NCBI GenBank assembly: GCA_047973125.1
Contig: JBKEBK010000004.1
Coordinates: forward strand, 1-64,000
Source of the DNA: CAYNRG01 sp047973125
Lineage (GTDB): Bacteria > Bacillota_I > Bacilli_A > Erysipelotrichales > Erysipelotrichaceae
Direction: 5' to 3'
Length of the DNA stretch: 64,000 nt
How positions within the stretch are numbered: position 1 is the stretch's first letter; each line of letters starts with the position of its first letter. The notes under the pieces are model-generated. The model had not been told where the DNA came from. It saw only the letters and a list, made by a program, of their open reading frames with translations, and searched no databases. Made by a program: the position numbers and the translations under genes. Below are positions 35,952 to 44,190 of this stretch, piece by piece.

Positions 35952-37643
35952 TTAAATTAAATATGGATGGTTTTCTTTAACAGATGCAATAAAGCTAACT
36001 ACAATTTTAGGAGCCTTACTAATATCACAAGTTTCTTCCTTACCATCTAATCTATAAGCAACCATATTATTATCTAATATTGCAAATCCTTGATTGCTTG
36101 AATTTTTTAAGTCTTCACTACTTGAGAATAAAGTGAAACGATCTTTATATGGAGTACATGGATCAGGACAGAAGATGTAGCAGTTACCACATTCATTACA
36201 ATAATCATCAATATGCATTAGTACTTTCTTATCATCAACTATAGTTGTAATATTTGCACGGTTAGGACAAACATTTACACAACTTCCACAAACTACACGA
36301 CAATCAATCGCAACCTTCTTATGATCATCAAACGATACTAAATTATCTACCTTTGCACGTACTGCTGCAGCTTTTTTATAATGTGCATTTGTACGAACAT
36401 CTTGAGCTAAAGCTTTTAATTTTGCAGTATCAGTTTTGCGATCACTATTAAATTCGCAACTATCTAATTTTTCAGCTAAAGCCTTTAAACGATTATAACC
36501 GGTAGGCTTAAGTAAAATTGTAGCCACTGTAATTGGCCAAATTCCAGCTTCAAAGATATCACTTATATTATTGATATCAGCTCCCCCTGAAAATGACATT
36601 GGTAGCATTCCATTAAATGCTTCAGATAACTTATAAGCAACATTAATAGTAAGAGGATATAGTGCTTTACCCGACATATACATATCATCTCCTGGTAATT
36701 CATTTCTTGAAGAAGAAACTTGGAAAGTATTTGAAAGTTTAACTCCAAAGTCAACATTGTTTTTAACAGCTAAATCTTGAAGACGCTTAATCATTTTAAC
36801 AGCATCATCAAACTTTAAATCATGATCAAAGTTCTCTTGCTTAAATACCATGTAATCATATCCCATATCATCTAATAACTCACGAACAAAGTCATAACCT
36901 AATAATGTTGGATTACATTTTAAGTAAGTATTAATTCCTTTTACTTCCATTAAATATGAAACAATTTTCTCAATTTCATCAGCCGGACATCCATGCATTG
37001 TAGATAAGGTAATACTATTTACAATTTCACCAGTAATACTATTTATAAAATCTTCATCAACATTATTAAAACGATCAAGATTTTCTAATGCCCATCTTTT
37101 ACATTCTCTATAATAAGGAGTATTCCTTGCATCTTTCATTCCTTCAATAAAGCCATCAATTTTACTTGATTTAATTCCTTCTAAATTATAACCAACACTC
37201 ATATTAAAGATGATGGCATCAGGATCACCTAAGTTAAATTCTTTAGCAACTAACTTACAAGCAAACCAACCCTTTACATACTCTTCTAGAGCTTGCTCAA
37301 CATAAAGTTCAGTTGACCATTCAACATTGTAACACTCATCATCTGCTCTAATACATGGCTTATCAACATGAAGATCATGACCATCTAAAATCTGTACTGT
37401 TTTAAGTTCAAAAAATCTTCCCCCAGCAACATAAGATGCTACAAGGTTTTGAGCAAGTTGTGTATGAGGACCAGCAGCTGGTCCTACAGGATTTTCTAGC
37501 TCATTTTTAAATAGTTTCAATGTTTTATCTTGCTTGTTAGTGTAAATACCATTTACACTATAAATCGTATTGTACTTCTCTTTCTCTGTAAGTACACGGT
37601 CCATAATTTTCCCAAAAGGGATTTGCTTCATAATATCGCTCAT
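35952..37643 (-). CDS. ygfK: Shortened YgfK-like oxidoreductase (PreA-like barrel plus 2[4Fe-4S], no flavin/NAD(P)H module)
   Basis: The protein has 563 residues and its N-terminal part (about 1-430) matches YgfK closely: GPAAGPHTQLAQN, GGRFFELKTVQILD, IFNMSVGYNLEGIK, STMHGCPADEIE, PLSINVA-like PLTINVAYKL and SFSGGADIN. This is a dihydroorotate-dehydrogenase-like barrel. It then jumps directly to the C-terminal ferredoxin (from residue 448: CGSCVNVCPNRAN and CNECGNCYIFCP) and the usual tail. Escherichia coli YgfK is about 1030 residues and holds a GltD-like FAD/NAD(P)H domain between these parts; that domain is absent here. The frame is intact, with GGAGG nine bases before ATG 37643, so it is not a broken gene. 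In purine clusters YgfK is proposed to reduce the urate ring. This form would need an outside electron donor, perhaps ferredoxin or the flavin-less xanthine dehydrogenase. Confidence 0.85.
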   Translation of the reverse strand: MSDIMKQIPFGKIMDRVLTEKEKYNTIYSVNGIYTNKQDKTLKLFKNELENPVGPAAGPHTQLAQNLVASYVAGGRFFELKTVQILDGHDLHVDKPCIRADDECYNVEWSTELYVEQALEEYVKGWFACKLVAKEFNLGDPDAIIFNMSVGYNLEGIKSSKIDGFIEGMKDARNTPYYRECKRWALENLDRFNNVDEDFINSITGEIVNSITLSTMHGCPADEIEKIVSYLMEVKGINTYLKCNPTLLGYDFVRELLDDMGYDYMVFKQENFDHDLKFDDAVKMIKRLQDLAVKNNVDFGVKLSNTFQVSSSRNELPGDDMYMSGKALYPLTINVAYKLSEAFNGMLPMSFSGGADINNISDIFEAGIWPITVATILLKPTGYNRLKALAEKLDSCEFNSDRKTDTAKLKALAQDVRTNAHYKKAAAVRAKVDNLVSFDDHKKVAIDCRVVCGSCVNVCPNRANITTIVDDKKVLMHIDDYCNECGNCYIFCPDPCTPYKDRFTLFSSSEDLKNSSNQGFAILDNNMVAYRLDGKEETCDISKAPKIVVSFIASVKENHPYLI

Positions 37644-37649
37644 CTTTGT

Positions 37650-38987
37650 TTACCTCCCATTATTTATACGTTTCCAAAGATCATTTGCAACCATTCTTGA
37701 CTCTTCTAATACAGCGCTTTTATCAATATTTACAAGTTTACGATCTCTCATTAAGATCTTGCCACTTCCAATTGTCGATGTAACCATCGAACCATTTATT
37801 CCAAATAATAAATGAGAATTTAAATTATTTTCATTCATTGGCGTTAAAGGTGTATAGTCTACTAAAATTATATCTGCACTATAACCCTCTTTTAATTTAC
37901 CAAGCGGTATTTTAAAGAAACGATTTGCTATTTCGGCATTATTTTCAAATAACATTGTTGGAATTTCCATCCATGCACAACTAGGATCCTTGCGATCATG
38001 CTTCTGTAAGCAGTTCGCAACCTTATAGCTCTCTAACATATCATTAGTATAACCATCAGTACCAAGACCATATAAAACACCTGTTTTAAAGATCTCAATA
38101 GCATTTGGAGCTCCAACAGCATTACCCATATTACTCTCAGGATTATGAACAACAATTGTATCAGTTTCCTTTAAGATATCTAATTCTTTTTTTGTACCAT
38201 GAATGCAGTGTACTGCCATAGTATTTGGTCCTAAGATTTTTAAATCATTCAATCTTTCAACAACTGTTGTATTATATTTTTCTTTAGCATCAATTACATC
38301 ATCTAAACCCTCTTCAACATGGATGTGATAACCACAATCACTAGGAGTATTCTTTATAACATATTCCATTGTTTTATCACTAAGAGTAAAGCTAGCATGT
38401 AGACCCATCATAGCCTTTAACATATCACTTGAATCATTCTTAGTGTAGTTATAAAAGTCAACATTCTCTTTAACTGCTTCCTTCATTTTTTCTTCACCAT
38501 GGCGATCACTTACTTCATAGCATAAACAAGATCGAACACCATATTCTTTAGCAATATCCCCAATAACCTTTAAACTACCAAGCGTTTCACCATAGCTAGC
38601 ATGATGATCAAAGATTGTTGTTACACCATTTTCAATACAGTTAATGTAAGTTGCCCTAGCACTCATTTCGCTATCTTTTAGCTTTAAATGATTATCTAAG
38701 TTCCACCATAAACCCTCTAAGATTTCAATAAAATTTGTTGGGTTATGATTCTTAATACTAATACCTCTTCCAAGTGCTGAATAAATGTGATTGTGAACAT
38801 TGATAAATGCTGGCATTATATACTGACCATTAGCATCTATAAACTCAGCATCTATATACTTAGCTTTTAAATCTTGTAATTTCCCTACCTCTTTAATTAA
38901 TTTACCATCAAATACAACTGCACCATCTTCAATATATGGATTGTTTGCATCTCTTGTAAATACTTTTCCATTACCAATAATATACAT
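37650..38987 (-). CDS. ssnA: SsnA-type amidohydrolase
   Basis: The protein has 445 residues and belongs to the cytosine-deaminase/chlorohydrolase branch of amidohydrolases. The first metal motif is PAFINVHNHIYSALGRGI, then WWNLDNHLK, TIFDHHAS, YHIHVEEG, AVHCIHGT and GLGTDGYTNDMLE with the catalytic Asp. It matches SsnA of Escherichia coli by order and motif. SsnA is a fixed member of the purine/uric acid gene cluster; a deaminase or ring-opening amidohydrolase role is proposed. I chose ATG 38987, four bases after the preceding stop, with AAGGGAT upstream; the 21 extra residues of the longer frame overlap the previous gene. Confidence 0.9.
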   Translation of the reverse strand: MYIIGNGKVFTRDANNPYIEDGAVVFDGKLIKEVGKLQDLKAKYIDAEFIDANGQYIMPAFINVHNHIYSALGRGISIKNHNPTNFIEILEGLWWNLDNHLKLKDSEMSARATYINCIENGVTTIFDHHASYGETLGSLKVIGDIAKEYGVRSCLCYEVSDRHGEEKMKEAVKENVDFYNYTKNDSSDMLKAMMGLHASFTLSDKTMEYVIKNTPSDCGYHIHVEEGLDDVIDAKEKYNTTVVERLNDLKILGPNTMAVHCIHGTKKELDILKETDTIVVHNPESNMGNAVGAPNAIEIFKTGVLYGLGTDGYTNDMLESYKVANCLQKHDRKDPSCAWMEIPTMLFENNAEIANRFFKIPLGKLKEGYSADIILVDYTPLTPMNENNLNSHLLFGINGSMVTSTIGSGKILMRDRKLVNIDKSAVLEESRMVANDLWKRINNGR

Positions 38988-38991
38988 TTTA

Positions 38992-40062
38992 TTATCCCTT
39001 TCTATATATATTTTGTAATTCTTCATATGTATCCTGTGTATCAATATCAACTAGCTCTAATTGACTATTTACCTCTATTAACTTCTCTAAATGTAAATAT
39101 CTTAACAGGACATCTTTACCCTTTTCATTTTGTTTTAAATCCCTTAATTCTTTTTCCATAAATTTTGGAAAAATAACCGGATTACCCCTTTTATTTAATT
39201 TTGCTAAACGCACAAAACTATTAGTATCTTCCATAAATTTAAGTATTAAAGCTTGAATACTATTTTTCTTTCGAAAAGGTTGATCACATGTCATAAACAT
39301 TACCCCTTGATAATTACTAGACTGTAATGCTTCTAAACCCAAAGCAATGGTATCACTTTGAAATTCTTTTTGAGATGTGATACACGTAACAGGATAATTT
39401 TTACATATCTCAACAATTTCTTGATACCTTGTTACAACTACTACCCTATTAACCATTTCAAATGGAATCTGCATTAAATTCTCTTCAAATAAACTCTTAC
39501 CAAACCAATCAATAAGTAACTTATTCTTTTTAAAACGCTTAGAATATCCACTAGCCATAACAATGACATCTACTGGATATTTATAGTCATCTAAGTCAAT
39601 GAAGTAGGCATCTTCTTTTTCCCTTAAACTATCTAAGAAATGATTAGACTTATTCTTTCTTATAACTGCAACAACTCTTTTATCTAAAAATAATTGATTA
39701 ATAGCCCCTAAGTAATCACTAGCATCCTCTTCTAAATAACCAATTTCATCAATTCCAATAATTTCTGTATTTAATTCACTTAAATACTTCTTACCAAATT
39801 CATTGATACTCTCAGTACATGCAACCATTTTATTTTGATACTTTGCAAGCATAAATGAAGAAGTACCATCCTTATTAAACATTCTTACACTAGTTGGATG
39901 TAAACTATCTTCATACACTGCTTTTGAATAAATAGCATCGATCTTTAATTCATCAACCATTTTCTTAAACAAGGTACTCTTACCCTTTTGTATGCTACCA
40001 CTAATAAGTAAGTGTTTCTTACCACTAGCATTCCAATCTTGTATTATCTTATTAGCATTCAT
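38992..40062 (-). CDS. Fusion of a P-loop NTPase and a MocA-like molybdenum cofactor nucleotidyltransferase
   Basis: The protein has 356 residues in two parts. Residues 1-165 form a small P-loop NTPase with Walker A GSIQKGKST (about 22-30) and a Walker B-like EIIGIDEIGYLE, similar to the THEP1/NTPase_1 family. Residues about 165-356 are a MobA/MocA-type nucleotidyltransferase, with VIVMASGYSKRFKKNKLL in place of the usual LAAGxSxRMGxxK and the metal Asp in FMTCDQPF. MocA (YgfJ) attaches CMP to molybdopterin for hydroxylases, so this gene fits maturation of the xanthine dehydrogenase in the same operon. The NTPase part may handle cofactor loading or selenium insertion; that is a guess. ATG 40062 overlaps the upstream stop (ATGA). 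Confidence 0.82.
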   Translation of the reverse strand: MNANKIIQDWNASGKKHLLISGSIQKGKSTLFKKMVDELKIDAIYSKAVYEDSLHPTSVRMFNKDGTSSFMLAKYQNKMVACTESINEFGKKYLSELNTEIIGIDEIGYLEEDASDYLGAINQLFLDKRVVAVIRKNKSNHFLDSLREKEDAYFIDLDDYKYPVDVIVMASGYSKRFKKNKLLIDWFGKSLFEENLMQIPFEMVNRVVVVTRYQEIVEICKNYPVTCITSQKEFQSDTIALGLEALQSSNYQGVMFMTCDQPFRKKNSIQALILKFMEDTNSFVRLAKLNKRGNPVIFPKFMEKELRDLKQNEKGKDVLLRYLHLEKLIEVNSQLELVDIDTQDTYEELQNIYRKG

Positions 40063-40835
40063 TTCTTTACCATTACAAAGCGTCCTTCATACTCTAATAC
40101 ATCAATATTTCCATACACCTTATTTAAAATAGCAGTAAGCTTATCGATAGCTATTTCATCTACTATTACGTGATCTGATAATTTACCATCACTCATAAAA
40201 TATATTTCATCACAATATTTTAAGGCAAAATTAGGATCATGAATTGTAATTAAGGCACTCTTTTCACTACTTTTAAGCGTTTCTCTAACAAGATTTAGAA
40301 CATGATGACGATTTGTAAAATCCATCGCACTATCAGGCTCATCTAATAGCCATATTTTACTATCTTGAAGGATTGCCCTAGCAAAGATAACCAATTGTTT
40401 TTGACCACCTGAGAGTGATAGAAAATCCTCGTGAAGATACTCCTCAAGATTAAATGCTTTCATAATGTCATGAGCTTTTTTTCTCATTGAGGCATTTGGC
40501 TTATTCCAAAAACTTACATATGGATTAAATCCCATCAATAGTACATCCCAAACATCTATTGAGAAGGTAATATTATTGTGTTGAGAAATATAAGCAATTT
40601 CTTTAGCTTTTTCATTAATAGACATCTTCTTTAAGTCTTTATCTTGAATTAATATATCTCCAGAAACTGTCGCATTACCAAGTATTCCTCTAAGCAAGGT
40701 TGTTTTACCACAACCATTTAAACCAACAAGAGCAATGAATTTACCCTGTTTTATACTCATTGAAATATCATTTACTACAATTTTCTTACCATATCCGACA
40801 CTCACATTCTTAAGTGCTAAAAGTATTTTTTTCAC
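40059..40835 (-). CDS. FecE/BtuD-type ABC importer ATP-binding protein
   Basis: The ATPase has 258 residues. Walker A is GLNGCGKTT, the Q-loop is ISQHNNIT, the signature LSGGQKQLVIFARAIL, Walker B IWLLDEPDSAMD and the H-loop TIHD. It belongs to the iron-siderophore/cobalamin-type importers that pair with FecCD permeases, and the next two genes upstream are such a permease and a binding protein. The start is GTG at 40835, overlapping the permease stop (GTGA), with GGAGG ten bases ahead. A molybdate or tungstate substrate is likely from the molybdoenzyme context; the MolBC transporters of Haemophilus are a precedent for this fold carrying molybdate. Confidence 0.88.
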   Translation of the reverse strand: MKKILLALKNVSVGYGKKIVVNDISMSIKQGKFIALVGLNGCGKTTLLRGILGNATVSGDILIQDKDLKKMSINEKAKEIAYISQHNNITFSIDVWDVLLMGFNPYVSFWNKPNASMRKKAHDIMKAFNLEEYLHEDFLSLSGGQKQLVIFARAILQDSKIWLLDEPDSAMDFTNRHHVLNLVRETLKSSEKSALITIHDPNFALKYCDEIYFMSDGKLSDHVIVDEIAIDKLTAILNKVYGNIDVLEYEGRFVMVKK

Positions 40836-41821
40836 AATAGTTTATCCTCCTTTACCATAAAGAAGAACAACATTGGAGCCCCAACAATTGATGTAACAAT
40901 ACTAATTGGTAGCTCAATTGAAAACAAACTTCTAGCAAAAGCATCAGCAATAACTAGCAAGACACTTCCAAGTACTCCAGATAGAAGCCATGTGCTTCTA
41001 CCATTTCTTTTTGCAATTAATCTTGCAATATGCGGAGCAATTAAGCCAATAAAACTAATTAGACCAACAACACTTACAACAGATGCTACAGCTAGTGTAG
41101 AAAAGCTCAATACTAGTGGGCGAAAATATCTAACATTGATTCCTAAACTTACTGCATCTTGATCATCAAGTGCTAATAGCTCAATTTTACGACTTATAAT
41201 ATATAGTACAAATAATGCAATTAAACAAATTGGTATCACAAGCAATAGTTTATCTAAGGTGATAACATTTAAACCACCCATCATCCAAAACTCAATGGCT
41301 CCAAGCTGTTTTTCAGGATCTGCAACTAATTTCATACTCATAATAATTGACTGACAAATTGAATTTACTACAATTCCTGAAAGTACAAAACTTGCAAGTC
41401 TTTTTTTCTTTGCACAATTTGCCAATATGATTGCCAAAATAACCGCCAAAATTCCACCTGTAAAAGCGCTTACCATGGTAATCATAAAAGAGCCAGACAT
41501 TGCTACAATCGCAACTGCAGCTCCTGCACTTGCTCCACTGCTCATCCCAATAATATCAGGAGATGCTAATGGGTTTTTAAAAATTGTTTGAAGAATTGAT
41601 CCAACATAAGCCAAAGTAAAGCCTGCCATAACCGCCATTATAATTCTTGGAAGCCTTAGATTAATAAAAACATTATAATCCATTGGATCAGCCTCTTTGT
41701 TAAAGATTGAGATTATCTCATTGAAAGATAAACTATACTTTCCAATAAATATTGAAATAAGAAAAACAACACACAAAAGGAAAAGACATCCTATTGTGTA
41801 GTTGCGTATTCTTGTTTTCAT
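40832..41821 (-). CDS. FecCD-family ABC importer permease
   Basis: The protein has 329 residues and about ten membrane helices. Family hallmarks are NLRLPRIIMAVMAGFTLAYVGSILQTIFKNPLASPDIIGMSSGASAGA in the first third and VGLISFIGLIAPHIARL near residues 235-252. The latter contains the GLIAPH coupling motif. The ATG overlaps the stop codon of the binding-protein gene by one base (TAATG). It works with the ATPase and lipoprotein flanking it. Confidence 0.92.
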   Translation of the reverse strand: MKTRIRNYTIGCLFLLCVVFLISIFIGKYSLSFNEIISIFNKEADPMDYNVFINLRLPRIIMAVMAGFTLAYVGSILQTIFKNPLASPDIIGMSSGASAGAAVAIVAMSGSFMITMVSAFTGGILAVILAIILANCAKKKRLASFVLSGIVVNSICQSIIMSMKLVADPEKQLGAIEFWMMGGLNVITLDKLLLVIPICLIALFVLYIISRKIELLALDDQDAVSLGINVRYFRPLVLSFSTLAVASVVSVVGLISFIGLIAPHIARLIAKRNGRSTWLLSGVLGSVLLVIADAFARSLFSIELPISIVTSIVGAPMLFFFMVKEDKLL

Positions 41822-42840
41822 TATTTAACATCTGCCTCAAAACCATAGAATTCACTATAAAAGTTTTTAACTGTGGTTTTATAGTATTCATCACTTATTA
41901 AATCAGGGTAAAGAGATTTAGCAATAAATACTTCTGCAAGAATTGATGAAGGAATTGGAGAATCCCATGATTCAAAATCATTTGGCAGTTTATATACTTT
42001 TTGATTAGTAATAGCATTTACTGCACTAATTGAAGATTCATTAAGTACAGAATCTATGTCATATGCAGCATCAGCTGCTAAGATAATTGCCTCAGGATTA
42101 TAACTTGCTATATCTTCAAATGAGACTTCTGCCCAATATGTGTCTTCAATATTACTAGCTACGTTTGTAGCATTTGCAGCATCTAATAAAGATGATTGAA
42201 ACATCTTAGGACCTGCCGTGCTTAAGAAAGAACTATTACCACCAAAATATGTTAGAACCTTTTCTTGATCTTTAATTTTATCTGTGATTTCACTGCTTAC
42301 ATCATTCATAAAATTTATAAGCGATGTTGCTCTATCATTTTTATTTAATACTTTACCAAGCATCTCAATCATCCCAAATAAATCATCTTTACTCTCAGGA
42401 TTAGTAATAAGCACTTTAACACCTGCTCCCTCAAGTTGTTCGATATAGTCTTTTTGTTTGATATTTAAGATAACTAAATCAGGCTTCAATTCAAGACACG
42501 CCTCTAAGTTAAATTCCTTTAAACTACCAACATTTGGTAACTCAATTAACTCAGGTGCTGCCAACTTAAATATTTTCCTTTTATCTGCCTTAGCCTCTAT
42601 TCCAACAAGTTTGTCCTTAGCATCAAGAGCAATTACAGTAGTTGTTGTCATATAATGAGTAGTAACAACCTTCATTGGTTCTTTATCAAATGAAACTTCT
42701 CTTCCCATTTGATCAGTAACAACAACTGTATCCGATGGCGTTTCAATTGGAGCTGTTTCAACTACATTTGATGAGTTATTACTACAGCCAACAACTGCAA
42801 ATACCATAAGTGCTATTATAAAACTTTTGATTTTTTTCAT
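41821..42840 (-). CDS. Lipoprotein metal/oxyanion-binding component of a FecCD-type importer
   Basis: The protein has 339 residues. The lipoprotein signal ends in VFAVVGC, followed by a Thr/Pro spacer and a helical-backbone binding-protein fold (FepB/BtuF type: VVVTDQMGREVSFDKEPMKVVTTHYM, ECLELKPDLVILN-like segment, IASYNPEAIILAAD). I placed the start at ATG 42840 with GGAGG nine bases upstream; the longer frame begins inside the RidA stop. I see no run of residues that identifies siderophore binding. The operon (xanthine dehydrogenase, MocA) suggests molybdate or tungstate. Confidence 0.85.
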   Translation of the reverse strand: MKKIKSFIIALMVFAVVGCSNNSSNVVETAPIETPSDTVVVTDQMGREVSFDKEPMKVVTTHYMTTTTVIALDAKDKLVGIEAKADKRKIFKLAAPELIELPNVGSLKEFNLEACLELKPDLVILNIKQKDYIEQLEGAGVKVLITNPESKDDLFGMIEMLGKVLNKNDRATSLINFMNDVSSEITDKIKDQEKVLTYFGGNSSFLSTAGPKMFQSSLLDAANATNVASNIEDTYWAEVSFEDIASYNPEAIILAADAAYDIDSVLNESSISAVNAITNQKVYKLPNDFESWDSPIPSSILAEVFIAKSLYPDLISDEYYKTTVKNFYSEFYGFEADVK

Positions 42841-42869
42841 TAGATCTATCCTCCACTTTTTTTTAAACA

Positions 42870-43244
42870 TTATTTAATTATTGCAATTGCCTCAACTTCT
42901 ACAAGTACTCCCTTTGGTAACTCGCGAACCGCAACACATGATCTTGCTGGATTTGAAGTAAAGTATTTACCATAAACTTCATTAAATGCTGCAAAGTTTG
43001 CCATATCAGATAAGAAACAAGTTGTCTTAAATACATTTTCAAAATCAGTTCCTGCTTCTTTTAATACTGCAGCCATGTTTTTCATAACTTCTTCAGTTTG
43101 CTCTGTAACATTACTTCCTACGATTTCTCCACTAGTTGCACATAGAGGGATTTGCCCAGATGTGTAAAGTGTTCCATTCACTACCTTAGCTTGTGAATAA
43201 GGTCCGATTGCTGCTGGTGCTTCTTTTGTGTTAATTGTTTTCAT
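42870..43244 (-). CDS. RidA-family enamine/imine deaminase
   Basis: The protein has 124 residues, full length for RidA/YjgF/TdcF. The motifs are APAAIGPYSQAKVVNGTLYTSGQIPL, FKTTCFLSDMANFAAFNEVY, the catalytic Arg in NPARSCVAVRELPKG and the closing VEVEAIAI. RidA hydrolyses 2-aminoacrylate and related enamines to keto acids and ammonia, protecting PLP enzymes. Diaminopropionate ammonia-lyase in the same operon makes aminoacrylate, which explains the pairing. It is the first gene of the 13-gene operon, behind a clear promoter and palindrome, with a GAGGATT ribosome binding site. Confidence 0.93.
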   Translation of the reverse strand: MKTINTKEAPAAIGPYSQAKVVNGTLYTSGQIPLCATSGEIVGSNVTEQTEEVMKNMAAVLKEAGTDFENVFKTTCFLSDMANFAAFNEVYGKYFTSNPARSCVAVRELPKGVLVEVEAIAIIK

Positions 43245-43274
43245 TTAGATGAATCCTCACTTTCTTTTTATACC

Positions 43275-43291
43275 TTAACAGTATCTGTTAA
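43275..43291. promoter_or_regulatory. Perfect 7-3-7 palindrome at the purine operon start site (operator)
   Basis: TTAACAG-TAT-CTGTTAA lies immediately downstream of the -10 box, covering the expected transcription start. A repressor or modulator dimer bound here would block the whole operon. The divergently important candidate is the YheO-type regulator encoded just upstream. Confidence 0.7.
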
Positions 43292-43292
43292 T

Positions 43293-43321
43293 ATCTTATC
43301 AATGAATTATATTTTAGTCAA
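43293..43321 (-). promoter_or_regulatory. Promoter of the 13-gene purine operon
   Basis: TTGACT (43321-43316) and TAAGAT (43298-43293) on the minus strand are separated by exactly 17 bases. Confidence 0.75.
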
Positions 43322-43397
43322 TACTATTTAAGAGATTATTTTATTTCATTTGATTACATTTTTATGAAAACTCTTACATTTTATTTTTTACCATTAA

Positions 43398-43421
43398 AAA
43401 AGAGCCTTAGCCCTTTTAAAA
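43398..43421 (-). terminator. Intrinsic terminator of the YheO-type regulator gene
   Basis: AAAAGGGC and GCTCTTTT (one G-U pair) form an 8-bp stem with a four-base loop, followed by a T run on the minus strand. It makes the regulator a separate unit from the purine operon. Confidence 0.7.
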
Positions 43422-43422
43422 T

Positions 43423-44103
43423 TTACACAACTTCCTTACCCTTAATTGATCTTAAATGCATATAAACAGTATTCTTAGAAACCCCCATTACTTGAGCAAG
43501 TTGAATTACTGAATCCTTCATATTAAATAAACCTTGATTATATAAGATGGTAATTATTTCTTTATTTCTTAGTGATGCTGGAATTGACTCATCTCTTGAT
43601 ACAACTAAGTAAGCTTGATCATACATTGTCTGTAGTACCTTTTCCACATCATCAGCAAAGGCATCATTACGAATTGGGGCATCCATGGGCTGATTCAATA
43701 TTTTAAATAATGGGAAGATATCACTAGCTGGTGTATTCATATAAAAGTTAATACATAATAATCCAATTGGACGATGATTCTCCCCATAAATAACAAGGGT
43801 ACTACAACGAAGCGGTGCTCCTTTTTTACTAACAGCCTCATAAGAGATATAACCATTTAGATGTTCGCTCTCAACTTTAACCAACATACTTAAAGCCATA
43901 TCAGTAATTGGATCACCAATTCTTCTTCCTGATAAATGACCATTAATAATATTAATAATAGAGTTATCAAAATCCTCTAAACTATTCAATAGTATTTCAC
44001 AACCGCGACCTAAAAAATCAGCAAGACCCACCATAACTGAACGATGACTATTTAAGATAATGCGATCAATATCTGTTAATTTTATTTTTTTTACTTCTTT
44101 CAT
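43423..44103 (-). CDS. YheO-family PAS/helix-turn-helix transcriptional regulator
   Basis: The protein has 226 residues. An N-terminal YheO-like PAS domain (about 10-125) shows NSHRSVMVGLADFLGRGCEILLNSLED, IINGHLSGRRIGDPITDMAL and PIGLLCINFYMN. The C-terminal YheO-type helix-turn-helix (about 165-226) ends with the typical FNMKDSVIQLAQVMGVSKNTVYMHLRSI. Relatives control amino acid, ureide and purine catabolic genes. It lies upstream of the purine operon in the same direction and has its own terminator. The palindrome at 43275-43291 is its likely target. AGGTGAT precedes ATG 44103. Confidence 0.9.
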   Translation of the reverse strand: MKEVKKIKLTDIDRIILNSHRSVMVGLADFLGRGCEILLNSLEDFDNSIINIINGHLSGRRIGDPITDMALSMLVKVESEHLNGYISYEAVSKKGAPLRCSTLVIYGENHRPIGLLCINFYMNTPASDIFPLFKILNQPMDAPIRNDAFADDVEKVLQTMYDQAYLVVSRDESIPASLRNKEIITILYNQGLFNMKDSVIQLAQVMGVSKNTVYMHLRSIKGKEVV

Positions 44104-44167
44104 CTATATCACCTCTTTTATAATAGTAACAAACACCAATGTATAAATGCAACAAACTTATATTAAT

Positions 44168-44190
44168 TAAAAAATCCCCAAGGGGATTTA
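44168..44190 (-). terminator. Intrinsic terminator of the Mgl operon
   Basis: On the minus strand AAATCCCC and GGGGATTT form a tight stem followed by TTTT. It overlaps the stop codon of the 48-residue peptide gene. Confidence 0.8.

Noticed and set aside
40059..42840. Iron-siderophore uptake as the function of the FecCD importer
   Set aside because: There are no siderophore, Fur-box or iron genes nearby; the operon needs molybdenum. Iron is kept only as an alternative.
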